Positions 25,423 through 35,484 of a DNA stretch of 64,000 nt are shown here, piece after piece. Source of the DNA: Bacillota bacterium (GTDB lineage: Bacteria > Bacillota > Clostridia > Saccharofermentanales > Fastidiosipilaceae); assembly GCA_023420115.1 (NCBI GenBank), contig JAEZWR010000031.1, positions 1 to 64,000 of the forward strand, in the 5' to 3' direction. The first letter of the stretch is position 1. The number at the start of each line of letters is the position of its first letter. The notes under the pieces are model-generated. The model saw nothing but the letters and a program-made list of their open reading frames with translations. It ran no database searches and was not told where the DNA came from. The position numbers were made by a program, and so were the translations under genes.

Positions 25423-28209
25423 ATGACAGACGAGAAGTTTGATTATCTTGGTACAGTTCAAGAGGCATTAAATGCATATCAAGTCGAAGCTGAAAAAGGA
25501 CTAAATGAAACTGAAGTTCAAATAAGACTTGAAAAGTATGGAAAAAATAAGCTAAAAGAAGAAAAGAAAGAAGCTTTTATTATTAAGCTACTCAGACAAT
25601 TTCAGGACTTTACAGTAATTATTTTGATTATTGCTTCAATTATTTCAGCTTTTACTGGTGACGCAATTGAAGCGGTGCTAATTTTGAGTATCGTCGTTGT
25701 TAATGCAATTTTAGGTGTTTATCAAGAGGGAAGAGCAGAAAAGGCTGTCGAAGCGTTACAAAAGATGGCTAGTCCTAGTGCCAGAGTAATAAGATCTGGT
25801 ATCCAACAAAGAATAGATGCAGCTGATATAGTTCCCGGCGATATAGTTTTGTTAGAAGCGGGAGATATTGTTCCAGCCGATTTGAGATTAATAGAATCAA
25901 GTAATCTAAAGGCAGAAGAAGCTGCACTTACTGGTGAGTCCGTTCCTGTAGAAAAGGATGCAAAAAGTATAGTAGCAGCTGGAACATCTCTTGCAGATAT
26001 AGATAATATGGTTTTTGCATCGACTGCTATTTCCTATGGTAATGCCAAAGCTCTTGTCGTCAAAACAGGTGAGAATACAGAACTTGGTAAAATTGCTGGT
26101 GGCCTTAAATCTATTGAGAGAGAAGAAACTCCACTGCAACAGAATATTAATCACTTAGGCAAGGTTTTGGGAATTGCCTGTATTGTCATTGTTATTATCA
26201 CTTTCCTTGTTGGTATATTGAGACGTGGAAATCCAATGGATTTATTTATGACGTCGGTATCACTTGCTGTTGCTGCCATTCCTGAGGGTTTGCCTGCTGT
26301 TGTAACAATAGTTCTTTCTTTAGGCATGAATCGAATGGCTAAGAAAAATGCAATAGTTAAGAGATTATTAGCCGTAGAGACTCTCGGTTCAGTCAATGTT
26401 ATTTGCTCTGATAAAACCGGTACTCTTACTCAAAATGAAATGACAGTAAAAGAAATATATGCCGGAGAAGATAGATACAGAGTTAGTGGACAAGGGTATA
26501 AGCCAGAAGGAGAGATTTTTAAACTTCAGGCTGATGGCGAGACTCAAGCTAGCTTGGAAAATTCCAATAATTGTTTGATTAGACTTCTTGAGATTGCAGC
26601 GCTTTGTAATGATGCTGAACTGATAGCCAAAGAAGATGGGTACAGTATTTTGGGTGATCCAACTGAGGGAGCACTCTTGACACTAGCGGAGAAGCTTAAT
26701 ATTGAAAGAGCTGAACTCACACTCAAACATCGAAAAGTGGCTGATTTACCTTTTGATTCAGAACGTAAAATGATGTCAGTTTTACATGAGGGCTTTGAAT
26801 ATGAATTAATTTCATTTACAAAAGGTGCACCTGATATTGTATTAGAGAATAGTAAATATGAGTTAAAAGCCGATGGCATTATAGAATTAGATGATAGTCG
26901 CAGAAAAGAAATACTTGCTGAGAATAGCAGAATGGCGAAAAAAGCACTCCGTGTCTTAGCTTTTGCGTTTAAAAAGGCGAATGATGGTCTGGAGAGTGCA
27001 GAGAATGACATGGTTTTTGTCGGCATGGTAGGAATGATTGATCCTGCGAGGGCCGAGGCCAAGGAAGCAATTTCTATTTGTAAGCAGGCTGGTATAAGAG
27101 TTGTTATGATCACAGGAGATCATATGGAGACCGCAGCTGCTATTGCAGACGATCTAGGACTTAAAGGTTCCAATGACCGAGTTGTTTCTGGAAAAGAACT
27201 AGATCAAATGACAGATAAAGATTTATTAGAGATCATATCTGAAGTAGCGGTCTTTGCCAGAGTTTCTCCTGAACATAAAGTACGTATTGTGAGAATTCTT
27301 AGGGAGAGCGGAGCGATTGCATCGATGACTGGTGATGGAGTGAATGACGCTCCTGCCTTGAAACAAGCTGATATTGGTGTAGCCATGGGAATCACTGGAA
27401 CTGAGGTTGCAAAAAGTGCTGCGGATATGGTACTTACCGATGACAATTTTGCAAGCATTGTTTCGGCTGTTGAAGAAGGTCGTACAATATATAGCAATAT
27501 TAGAAAATTTGTTTCGTTCCTTCTCTCTTGCAATATAGGAGAAATACTTGTTATTTTTGTATCTATGATGCTCCTTGGACCTGAGATGATACCTCTTCTT
27601 CCAGTTCAGTTACTATGGTTGAATTTAGTAACAGATAGCTTCCCAGCTCTTGCTTTGGGGCAGGAAAAGGGTGAAAAAGACAACATGCTGATGAAACCAA
27701 GAAGTAGAAAAGACAAAATCCTTGACAAAGAAATGTGTCTTTCAATAATTGTACAAAGCGTGGCCATTTTTGTTACTGTGTTTGCTTCTTTCCAAGTCGG
27801 AAGATATTTCTATCCTGATATTCTTTTAGATGCTAGTGGCAAAGTAGTAGAAGTTGCTTCATCATTCCACTTTTTTGCCTTTGATAAATTCTCTCCATCA
27901 GACGGGGCAAGGACATTTGCCTTTGTAACTTTAATCTGTGCTGAACTATTAAGAGCATTTTCATCTAGATCGGAAAGGTCGTCAGTGTTTAGAATAGGAT
28001 TCTTTTCGAACAAGACAATGCTCAAAGCTTCTTTGATAAGCTTTATACTATTGCTTCTTGTTTTATATATACCTGCACTTGATATAGTTTTCCATACAGT
28101 TATGCTCAATATCCGTGATTGGTCCATAATTGTTGTCTTGTTTACTATACCCTTTATCTGTGGCGAATTATTCAAGGTCTTGTATCACGGTAAAAAAGTG
28201 AAAAGATGA
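25423..28209 (+). CDS. P2-type cation-transporting ATPase, Ca/Mn type
   Basis: A 928-aa P-type ATPase of the PMR1/SERCA-like bacterial group. Order: N-terminal cation ATPase domain, TGES actuator motif, membrane helix 4 with AAIPEGLP, phosphorylation site DKTGTLT near residue 330, nucleotide-binding KGAPD, hinge TGDGVNDAP, then six C-terminal membrane segments. The family exports Ca2+ or Mn2+ from the cytoplasm. The yybP-ykoY-like riboswitch upstream favours Mn2+, as for lactococcal YoaB; this is inference. The start has GAGAGG upstream, and a hairpin terminator follows. Confidence 0.9.
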   Translation: MTDEKFDYLGTVQEALNAYQVEAEKGLNETEVQIRLEKYGKNKLKEEKKEAFIIKLLRQFQDFTVIILIIASIISAFTGDAIEAVLILSIVVVNAILGVYQEGRAEKAVEALQKMASPSARVIRSGIQQRIDAADIVPGDIVLLEAGDIVPADLRLIESSNLKAEEAALTGESVPVEKDAKSIVAAGTSLADIDNMVFASTAISYGNAKALVVKTGENTELGKIAGGLKSIEREETPLQQNINHLGKVLGIACIVIVIITFLVGILRRGNPMDLFMTSVSLAVAAIPEGLPAVVTIVLSLGMNRMAKKNAIVKRLLAVETLGSVNVICSDKTGTLTQNEMTVKEIYAGEDRYRVSGQGYKPEGEIFKLQADGETQASLENSNNCLIRLLEIAALCNDAELIAKEDGYSILGDPTEGALLTLAEKLNIERAELTLKHRKVADLPFDSERKMMSVLHEGFEYELISFTKGAPDIVLENSKYELKADGIIELDDSRRKEILAENSRMAKKALRVLAFAFKKANDGLESAENDMVFVGMVGMIDPARAEAKEAISICKQAGIRVVMITGDHMETAAAIADDLGLKGSNDRVVSGKELDQMTDKDLLEIISEVAVFARVSPEHKVRIVRILRESGAIASMTGDGVNDAPALKQADIGVAMGITGTEVAKSAADMVLTDDNFASIVSAVEEGRTIYSNIRKFVSFLLSCNIGEILVIFVSMMLLGPEMIPLLPVQLLWLNLVTDSFPALALGQEKGEKDNMLMKPRSRKDKILDKEMCLSIIVQSVAIFVTVFASFQVGRYFYPDILLDASGKVVEVASSFHFFAFDKFSPSDGARTFAFVTLICAELLRAFSSRSERSSVFRIGFFSNKTMLKASLISFILLLLVLYIPALDIVFHTVMLNIRDWSIIVVLFTIPFICGELFKVLYHGKKVKR

Positions 28210-28272
28210 AAGATAAAGCATAGAATAATATACGCAGTTAGCAGTTGATATTTAATTTTTGTAGACATAGAG

Positions 28273-28314
28273 AAGGAATATTAGCAATATTTTTAACTAT
28301 TGCGATATTCCTTT
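28273..28314 (+). terminator. Terminator after the P-type ATPase gene
   Basis: AAGGAATAT-TA-GCAATA pairs with TATTGC-G-ATATTCCTT, followed by TTCTTATTTTT. Confidence 0.8.
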
Positions 28315-28396
28315 TCTTATTTTTAGCTAATTTGTATCTTGTTGAATTGGCTTACTAGTAATAATATTTGATAAATGTTTTTTCTATGGAGTTAAT

Positions 28397-29827
28397 ATGC
28401 AATTTAGTAAACTTAGATCAAAAAAAGTTATAGAGGTTGATATGCTAAATGGGCCGATATTTTGGCGTATATTTGCATTTTCAATACCTCTTATACTTTC
28501 AAGTATTTTGCAACTTCTTTTTAATGCTGCAGACATAATTGTTGTTGGACGTTTTGCTGGTAGCGAGGCTCTGGCCGCAGTAGGATCAACATCTGCGCTT
28601 ATTAATTTACTTATTAATTTATTTATGGGTGTGTCTATTGGCGCAAGTGTTGTAATGGGTAGAAATGTTGGGGCAGGTAGAGATCAGGATGCATCAGACA
28701 CGTTACATACTGCTATGACATTCTCATTTATAGCAGGTATTATAATGGTGTTTTTGGGATATTTTGCTTCTCCACCTTTATTGCTAATGATGGGTACGCC
28801 AGAGGAGGTATTACCTCTAGCTTCTTTATATATGCGAACATATTTTATAGGTATGCCAGCTTTTATGATTTATAACTTTGGTGCGGCACTACTTAGAGCA
28901 ATAGGAGATACCAAAAGACCTCTATACTTTCTCACTATAGCTGGAATAGTTAATTTGTGTTTCAATCTCATTTTTGTCATTGTATTTAAACTTAGTGTTC
29001 TCGGTGTAGCTATTGCAACTGTAATATCACAATATGTCTCGGCTTTTCTTATCATTCTCAGTCTAAGAAAGTCAGAGTCTTATATGAGATTGTATTGGGA
29101 TAGGTTAAGAATACATAGCTCTAAGTTACTTGAGATGTTAAAGATAGGTCTGCCTGCAGGCTTACAAGGAGCTATATTCTCAATATCTAATGTGTTAATT
29201 CAGTCATCAGTTAATTCTTTCGGCAAGATTGCTATGGCTGGTAATACTGCAGCTAGTAACCTAGAAGGCTTTGTTTATGTTTCGATGAATGCTATATATC
29301 AGGCTTCTTTAAGTTTTACTAGTCAGAATTTTGGTGCGAAACAATACAAGCGTATCGATAAAATACTTGCTGTTAGTTTATTGACGGTATCAATTATAGG
29401 TGTAAGTCTAGGTGTCCTCTGTTATCTCGCAGGTAATACTTTGCTATCAATTTATACAAGCGATCCAGAGGTTATTAAAATTGGTATTTTGCGACTTGGT
29501 ATTATTGCTATACCATATTTCTTCTGTGGCTTGATGGATGTCCTTTGCGGAAGCTTGAGAGGACTTGGATATTCATTTGCACCAATGCTTATTTCACTTA
29601 CAGGCGCATGTATTCTCAGAGTAGTGTGGGTTTTTACTATATTTAATATTTATAGGACGTTGCCGTCACTTTATATTTCTTATCCAATATCTTGGTTGCT
29701 GACAGCTATAATGCATATGATTTTTTATATCGTAATAAGGCAGAAAAAAATCAAACCATTGATTAAAGAACAAGAACGAAATGAACAATCTATAGAAGCA
29801 TTGATGAGTGGTCAAGCAAATGAATGA
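28397..29827 (+). CDS. MATE-family efflux transporter
   Basis: A 476-aa integral membrane protein with about 12 hydrophobic segments and the two-fold MATE repeat. Family marks are IFAFSIPLILSSILQLLFNAAD at the N terminus (key residues P and the N-A-A-D end), GSTSALINL, and FGAALLRAIGDTKRP. The C terminus is charged and cytoplasmic. MATE proteins expel drugs or metabolites in exchange for Na+ or H+. The substrate is unknown. GGAG stands six bases before ATG 28397. It stands alone between a terminator and tRNA-Ala. Confidence 0.9.
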   Translation: MQFSKLRSKKVIEVDMLNGPIFWRIFAFSIPLILSSILQLLFNAADIIVVGRFAGSEALAAVGSTSALINLLINLFMGVSIGASVVMGRNVGAGRDQDASDTLHTAMTFSFIAGIIMVFLGYFASPPLLLMMGTPEEVLPLASLYMRTYFIGMPAFMIYNFGAALLRAIGDTKRPLYFLTIAGIVNLCFNLIFVIVFKLSVLGVAIATVISQYVSAFLIILSLRKSESYMRLYWDRLRIHSSKLLEMLKIGLPAGLQGAIFSISNVLIQSSVNSFGKIAMAGNTAASNLEGFVYVSMNAIYQASLSFTSQNFGAKQYKRIDKILAVSLLTVSIIGVSLGVLCYLAGNTLLSIYTSDPEVIKIGILRLGIIAIPYFFCGLMDVLCGSLRGLGYSFAPMLISLTGACILRVVWVFTIFNIYRTLPSLYISYPISWLLTAIMHMIFYIVIRQKKIKPLIKEQERNEQSIEALMSGQANE

Positions 29828-29908
29828 GCGAGTTTAAGTATATAATTTTTTCTTTATATATTGACAAATGAAGATAGTAGGATGTAAAATATTCAAGTCA
29901 ATTCTGAC

Positions 29909-29981
<73 letters not shown>

Positions 29982-29987
29982 TCCAAT

Positions 29988-30017
29988 AGCAGTTTCACAG
30001 GGAACTGCTTTTTTTTT
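29988..30017 (+). terminator. Terminator after tRNA-Ala
   Basis: AGCAGTT and AACTGCT pair around an 8-base loop and lead into eight or more T. Confidence 0.9.
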
Positions 30018-30197
30018 ATTTTATTTTTAAAATATCATGAATTGTAAAATTTTATCTAAATTTCTAATTTGTTACAAAAAGACATGGTTTTGTAATAAAA
30101 AATATGTAAATTAGCACTTTGTTCGTATGAAATATCCGTAGATTTCGATAAAAATGCAAGAAATATGACAAAAATTTGACAAAAATCGAAAAAAATA

Positions 30198-30228
30198 TTA
30201 CAAATATATATCATCTTTGTAATATAAT
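30198..30228 (+). promoter_or_regulatory. Possible promoter very close to the start of the 184-aa gene
   Basis: TATAAT at 30223-30228 is a perfect -10, with TTACAA 19 bases upstream as a weak -35. The ATG lies only ten bases after the -10, so a transcript from here would have almost no leader. Confidence 0.4.
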
Positions 30229-30237
30229 GAGTGAAAA

Positions 30238-30792
30238 ATGAGTAAGGTAATAGAAAATAACGATAGCGGAGATAATGTCGAAGAAAGTGAAGAACTTTCT
30301 TTGTGGATGGCACCTCCTGTAAATGATAATGAAAATATCAAAAGTGTTTTTGCGGAGTTTAAGGATAAACTTCCAGATTTTTCTTTTGCTAAGGTCGAAG
30401 ATGAGAATGATGAAGCTAGTTGTGATGACTTAGATTCATCCAAAATTTTCAACGAGCCTGAAGAAATGGATGCGATTGATTTTAAGTCTAGGTTTCAGAG
30501 TTTAAGAAAAGAACGTAAGGAGAAAAAAGATCATTATCGCTTGGCTAGATGGCTCAAAATTGATGAAGATTTAGATATTGAGAGGGCCAGAATAAAAAAT
30601 GATTTGGCTGAATTGGCAGAAGAGAAAGAGCGAGAAGAGGCTAGGAAGAGAATGAGTGACTGGTCACAAAATTTGCTAGGTGGGACTAAAGAATTTTTAC
30701 CAGGTAATTTTGTCGAGGAGATAGCAGGAGACCTTGTCGATTCTGATATTTTAGATGACGATATTTCAGGAGAAGATGACACAGAATTATAG
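30238..30792 (+). CDS. Hypothetical acidic coiled-coil protein
   Basis: A 184-aa cytoplasmic protein with no recognised family. It is strongly acidic at both ends and has a central charged helix (about 80-140: RFQSLRKERKEKKDHYRLA, then ELAEEKEREEARKRM). No signal peptide or membrane segment is present. No clear ribosome site precedes ATG 30238, and a -10 box lies just upstream, so translation may be leaderless. The next gene also begins with a long acidic, disordered region; the two may work together, but nothing shows it. Confidence 0.6.
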   Translation: MSKVIENNDSGDNVEESEELSLWMAPPVNDNENIKSVFAEFKDKLPDFSFAKVEDENDEASCDDLDSSKIFNEPEEMDAIDFKSRFQSLRKERKEKKDHYRLARWLKIDEDLDIERARIKNDLAELAEEKEREEARKRMSDWSQNLLGGTKEFLPGNFVEEIAGDLVDSDILDDDISGEDDTEL

Positions 30793-30982
30793 TAAATGGT
30801 AATTTTTACCTGTAGAAATTTGAAATAATTATAAAGGTCGAACTCTTGTAGGTGGGTCTTAGCTAGATATTACAAGGATGTTATGAATTTATATTAATAA
30901 TATAAGTCTTTTATATTAGGTTAATAAATAAAAGTAGAAAAGTAGAAAGAAACAATCTCTTTATTGGGGATGAGGTAATGCT

Positions 30983-32302
30983 ATGAGTGATTACAATAGG
31001 AACTTACGTCCTTATGACGAAAATGACGAAAATGATGAAATATTTCGTCCTATGACAAGAGAGGAACGTGAGGCTCGTCAAACAGAACAAGAACAATATT
31101 CTCATACTAATGAGTATATGAGTTCTGATGAGGATTTAGACAGAGTAAGGTATCAAAATACTTATTCTGAAGATGCTTATGCAGACAAAGATCCTTATGT
31201 TGAAGCATACAGACCAAATTCGTATATAGATGAGACTAACAGTGGTGAGTATGACAATTATCATACCAATGTTAATTCTGTATATGATAGAAGTAATTCT
31301 CCTGCCTTTTCATCAGAATCTCGTATTAATGCAGAATATGAACAAGATGATAAGCCAGCAAATTACTTTAATTTTGATTCTTCAGAAGATTATTATGATG
31401 AAGATAAATGGAATGATAGAGACAGAGATCAAGGATCTTTATATAGCAGCGATGGATATAGACCACAGTTTAATGATTCCAAATTGGAAAGAAGAAATGA
31501 TGAACAGGGATTCGGAGACTTCCCTTATTACGAAAATAATATGGAAGACAGTCATTTGACTGGTGCAGTCAGTGGAACCCTTGGTAAGGTTGGCGACGCA
31601 GTAAGTAGGCTTACTGGAAGATTTAAGAAAGTCACAGATTCCGATTTGAGCCGTGAAGAGAATCAAACATGGACTGAGGCACAGACCTTGATAAATGGAA
31701 GCCTAGACTCCTGTCTTATAATGCTCAAGTCAGTATTTAGTGCTAATCCTATTAAATATTTCGGGTCTTCGCTTAGAAATTTAAGCAAACTTGCCTTTGT
31801 TGTTCCCTTTGTTCTTTTCCTATTGGTGAGACCATTCTGCAACTTGTTCGAAAAAGCTGCTAGCAATCGCTATTATTTAGAGGCGAATCCTACAGCTACT
31901 GCCCCTTACAAATTGGGTGTCAGTTATGGGAATGCCTTTATACAAGGACTAGTTCTTTTAATATTTTTATATTTACTAATTCTTGCCTATAAATTCCTTT
32001 TGGATAAGAAATCTCTTAAGACATGGGATCAGAGTTTAAATATATTGGCTTTTGCGCTTATACCTCAAATTGTTGTGGTTCCGTTTTTTGCTATATCTAC
32101 ATATCTGACAGCTGCTTTGGCTGAAGGATTTATGTTATTTGCCAACATTGCCACGGTGTTTTTGATGCTTGGAGTTATAGGAAATAGTGAGTCAGATGAT
32201 AAAGTTATTCCATTTATTTCAAATTATTATTTGAGACTAATCGTTGTTTTGATTTTCTCTTTCTTGTTAAGCTTCATATCCAGGTCAACCTTTATCGGCT
32301 AA
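30983..32302 (+). CDS. Membrane protein with long disordered acidic N terminus
   Basis: A 439-aa protein. Residues 1 to about 195 are low-complexity, rich in Asp, Glu, Asn, Tyr and Ser, without hydrophobic segments, so cytoplasmic and probably unstructured. Residues about 215-439 contain about five hydrophobic segments, the last ending near SFISRST. The helical layout recalls Yip1-type membrane domains, but I cannot confirm that. It starts at ATG 30983, with GGGGATGAGG upstream, and ends in a bidirectional terminator facing the leftward P-type ATPase. Function unknown. Confidence 0.65.
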   Translation: MSDYNRNLRPYDENDENDEIFRPMTREEREARQTEQEQYSHTNEYMSSDEDLDRVRYQNTYSEDAYADKDPYVEAYRPNSYIDETNSGEYDNYHTNVNSVYDRSNSPAFSSESRINAEYEQDDKPANYFNFDSSEDYYDEDKWNDRDRDQGSLYSSDGYRPQFNDSKLERRNDEQGFGDFPYYENNMEDSHLTGAVSGTLGKVGDAVSRLTGRFKKVTDSDLSREENQTWTEAQTLINGSLDSCLIMLKSVFSANPIKYFGSSLRNLSKLAFVVPFVLFLLVRPFCNLFEKAASNRYYLEANPTATAPYKLGVSYGNAFIQGLVLLIFLYLLILAYKFLLDKKSLKTWDQSLNILAFALIPQIVVVPFFAISTYLTAALAEGFMLFANIATVFLMLGVIGNSESDDKVIPFISNYYLRLIVVLIFSFLLSFISRSTFIG

Positions 32303-32328
32303 TACTTTAGATAAATAGTTTTTTGATC

Positions 32329-32373
32329 AAAAGCGCTCTCGCGATAGGAATCCTATACGCGGGAGTGCTTTTT
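32329..32373. terminator. Bidirectional terminator between convergent genes
   Basis: AAAAGCGCTCTCGCGATAGG pairs with CCTATACGCGGGAGTGCTTTT across a 3-base loop with few mismatches. A-run and T-run flank it on both strands, so it can end both the rightward membrane-protein gene and the leftward ATPase gene. Confidence 0.9.
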
Positions 32374-32384
32374 GCTTGTTTGAT

Positions 32385-35072
32385 TTATTTACCCCTTTTG
32401 AAAAATTTGAAATTTTTCATAGAAAATTGCTTGTCCTGTCTTTCTGCTAACTCAAATAACTTATTGCGGAAATTATCGAACTTGCTACTCTGATAGAGTT
32501 TCTCAAGTGAGTTGTAGAGAAATATAGAGATAAGAACGAAAGGAAAGGCGATTAAGAATGTATTTGAGAAGATATCGGCTGCGTTTAATATCCTAGGTAG
32601 GAAAATCAAGGCGAAAAGAGATGCTGATATAAGCGATAGAAGCAAGGCAAGTCTTGCAAAATTAAGAGGGCGACTAACCTTATATAAGGCAAGGAAACCA
32701 CTTGTTAGAAGAATAATAAAAGCAACTGTGGATAATTCAACTTGTTTTTGCTTGAGAAGCAAGGATGATATTTGAAGCAGCAGAATAGAGGAAACTACGG
32801 TAATAGCAGCTGGAATAGCGAAAAAAAGTACTTTTTCTAAAAACTTTCCCTTAACTCTTTCTTTGTTTGGCTTGAGAGCTAAGAAGAATGACGGAATTCC
32901 TATTGTTAGGGAGGAAACTGTTGCCATCTGGATTGGAATCAAAGGGTAGGGCGCCGGTATAAAAATGTATATAAAGCTAAGAAGTGAGGAGTAAATAGTT
33001 TTTATCAAAAATAGTGAAGCGACTCTTTGGATATTGTTTATGACTCTGCGACCTTCGTATACAGCCTGAATTAGAGCAGATAAGTTGTCATTTAATAGAA
33101 CAATATCAGCACTGCCTCTGGCAGCATCTGAACCACTGACCATAGCTATTGAACAGTCTGCATCTTTGAGAGCTGGAACATCATTTACACCGTCACCTGT
33201 CATTCCTACGATATGTCCTGAACTCTGTAGGGATTTAAGTATTGCTCTTTTTTGGTATGGATTACTGCGAGCAAAGATATTATGCTTCTTGCAAATTTCA
33301 CTCAGATCAGTATCTTCACTTAGTTCGCTCATATCAATAGGAGAAATGTTGTCTAGACCAACTCTTTTGGCTATAGCTAGGAGAGTTTTGGGATTATCAC
33401 CGGATATGAGTTTAAGCTCGACACCTTGCTTCTTAAAATAATTTAGAGTTATTTCTGCATCTTCTCTTATGTGATCTTCAATTACAATTAATGCTAAAGC
33501 TTCTGCCACATCCTTTTTACTTGATATTTCTAAATCTATATCTTCTTTACTTCTCGCGAGAAGTAGAACTCTGTATCCTCTTTCTGTCCAAAGATTTAAA
33601 TCTTTAGTGACTGCCCCTCTGTTCTCTGGATGGAGAATAAACTCACTAGCTCCAAGATAATATGTAAGAGCTGATTCTACTGTACTTTTGTCCGTGCTGG
33701 TATCAAATTTAACAGCTGACCATTTTCTGGCAGAACTGAAATTTTGTACGTCGAGAGCTTTCGTACCAGAGGCATCGGTGAAGTGATTTTTTAATGCTTC
33801 TTGAGTTGCACCTCTTGCATGGGTGCAAGCTACTATATCTGCAATAATCTTGCTGTAGAACATTTTTAAATCTGTTGTTGGGTCAAGATTATTATCATCT
33901 TTATTCTGTAAGGGAATTAAGTCTATAACTTTCATAGAACCATCTGTAATAGTACCGGTCTTATCTAGGCATAAAGTATCCATTCTAGCTAACATTTCGA
34001 TAGCAGACATATTTTGGACAAGGCAATGGTACTGAGAAAGTTTGCTAGTTCCAACTGCAAAAGCTATTTCGGTAAGAAGAATCAAACCCTCGGGAATCAT
34101 TCCTACTAGAGCAGCCACACAAGTAACTATTGTGTAATCTAAGGATGATTTGGTGCTGAAATATTGGGAGAGAAAAAGTGCGATGCCAACTGGAACTATT
34201 ATGACTGATACAAATTGAATTATTCTAAAAAGTGACTGCTTGAGTTCGGATCTTTTCTTTTTTTCACTTCTTGCTACTTGTGAAAGCTTGGCCGCTACAG
34301 TATCTTTAGCAACCTTATCAACTTTTAGGAGTGCCATACCACTAACTACCATAGAACCACTGTATACAGAATCACCAGCGTGTTTAATGATATTGTCAGA
34401 TTCTCCTGTAAGCAGGGCTTCGTCCAATTCAAATCCTTCTCCCGTCAGATAAATTGCATCGACGGGGACTTGATCACCATTTTGGAGAATGAATAGATCA
34501 TCAATAACAAGGTTGTTTATTAGGGTGCTTGTGATATTACCATCACGTAATACGAGGACTTTAGATTTTACAAGAAGAGACAGTTTGTCAACAATTCGTT
34601 TAGCCTTTATCTCCTGAAATATACCTATAGATAGATTGCAAATGACTACAAAGAGAAAAGTTAGATTTTTGAAGTTGCTTATGTTCAATAAGGTAGCAAA
34701 AAGAACAAAGCAAGCTAAAATGAAGTTGACTATATTAAATAAAGTAAAAATATTTGCGCGAATTATTTCTTTTTCGGATCTTGTACTTGGCTCTAATTCA
34801 TAGTTAAAAGCACCGGAATTGAATCGTAAATGTACTTCATTAGTACTTAGACCTTGTTCAAGATATTTTTTTTCGGCGGCATTATCTGTAGATTCTATTA
34901 GGTAATTTTGATATTTCTTTACTTTGTTATTAATCTCTGCGATTTCAGCTTCGCTGAATTCTACTTTTGGATCTGAGTTTGGTGGCATAGTATTTTGCTG
35001 TAGCTTAAGTAATGAAAACTTAGCTTTGAAAAAATCATAAAATGACGGTATGAGTTTATTATTTAGAGACAT
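32385..35072 (-). CDS. P-type cation-translocating ATPase, CtpE/Exp7-like
   Basis: An 895-aa P-type ATPase. Motifs: TGES in the actuator domain, MIPEGL in membrane helix 4, DKTGTIT phosphorylation site, and TGDGVNDVPALKDADC. The helix-4 motif and the segment AVGTSKLSQYHCLVQN resemble the CtpE/Exp7 group, which has been tied to Ca2+ transport. It differs clearly from the rightward ATPase at 25423, so it is not a recent duplicate. About 80 extra N-terminal residues precede the first conserved part. AAGGAG lies six bases before the start. Confidence 0.85.
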   Translation of the reverse strand: MSLNNKLIPSFYDFFKAKFSLLKLQQNTMPPNSDPKVEFSEAEIAEINNKVKKYQNYLIESTDNAAEKKYLEQGLSTNEVHLRFNSGAFNYELEPSTRSEKEIIRANIFTLFNIVNFILACFVLFATLLNISNFKNLTFLFVVICNLSIGIFQEIKAKRIVDKLSLLVKSKVLVLRDGNITSTLINNLVIDDLFILQNGDQVPVDAIYLTGEGFELDEALLTGESDNIIKHAGDSVYSGSMVVSGMALLKVDKVAKDTVAAKLSQVARSEKKKRSELKQSLFRIIQFVSVIIVPVGIALFLSQYFSTKSSLDYTIVTCVAALVGMIPEGLILLTEIAFAVGTSKLSQYHCLVQNMSAIEMLARMDTLCLDKTGTITDGSMKVIDLIPLQNKDDNNLDPTTDLKMFYSKIIADIVACTHARGATQEALKNHFTDASGTKALDVQNFSSARKWSAVKFDTSTDKSTVESALTYYLGASEFILHPENRGAVTKDLNLWTERGYRVLLLARSKEDIDLEISSKKDVAEALALIVIEDHIREDAEITLNYFKKQGVELKLISGDNPKTLLAIAKRVGLDNISPIDMSELSEDTDLSEICKKHNIFARSNPYQKRAILKSLQSSGHIVGMTGDGVNDVPALKDADCSIAMVSGSDAARGSADIVLLNDNLSALIQAVYEGRRVINNIQRVASLFLIKTIYSSLLSFIYIFIPAPYPLIPIQMATVSSLTIGIPSFFLALKPNKERVKGKFLEKVLFFAIPAAITVVSSILLLQISSLLLKQKQVELSTVAFIILLTSGFLALYKVSRPLNFARLALLLSLISASLFALIFLPRILNAADIFSNTFLIAFPFVLISIFLYNSLEKLYQSSKFDNFRNKLFELAERQDKQFSMKNFKFFKRGK

Positions 35073-35484
35073 AATTGCTCCTTAGATAAATTTAACTGAG
35101 ATTATAGTTTATCAAATGTCCAGAGTTTTTTAGTTAAATTTTGGAGATAGTTCCCGCTACGGCGAAAAGGTGAGTGTCTACATATATTTACGGGGATAAT
35201 AATTATTAAAAATAGTTGGGCTAATAAAAGTTGTTTAATGTATACTGATTTTATATTGAAGATGTAAAGAAATCGACCTTTATTTAAATTCAGTTTTGTC
35301 ACTTAGTTTTGTGGAAATGAGTAGTGTAGTATTCTATTGTTGATATTTACCCCGAATAATATATAAGATTTGGTGCAGTAAATAGATATAGTAAATTCTT
35401 TTGCTCTATATATTAATAATATTTAGTAGCATAGATGATTAAGTTAGATTAATGAAGTTCATAGCAATGAATTGATTTTTATTG
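35073..35484. other. Non-coding AT-rich interval between two leftward genes
   Basis: I see no gene. On the minus strand TATAAT (35101-35106) lies about 30 bases before the ATPase start and is a likely -10 box for it. AGCAAT...ATTGCT (35463-35486) is a short inverted repeat at the end of the deaminase gene with no T-run. Nothing else stands out. Confidence 0.5.

Noticed and set aside
26544..27113. Open frame of 189 codons on the minus strand
   Set aside because: It lies inside the P-type ATPase gene on the other strand, has no ribosome site, and the sense frame is fully conserved there.
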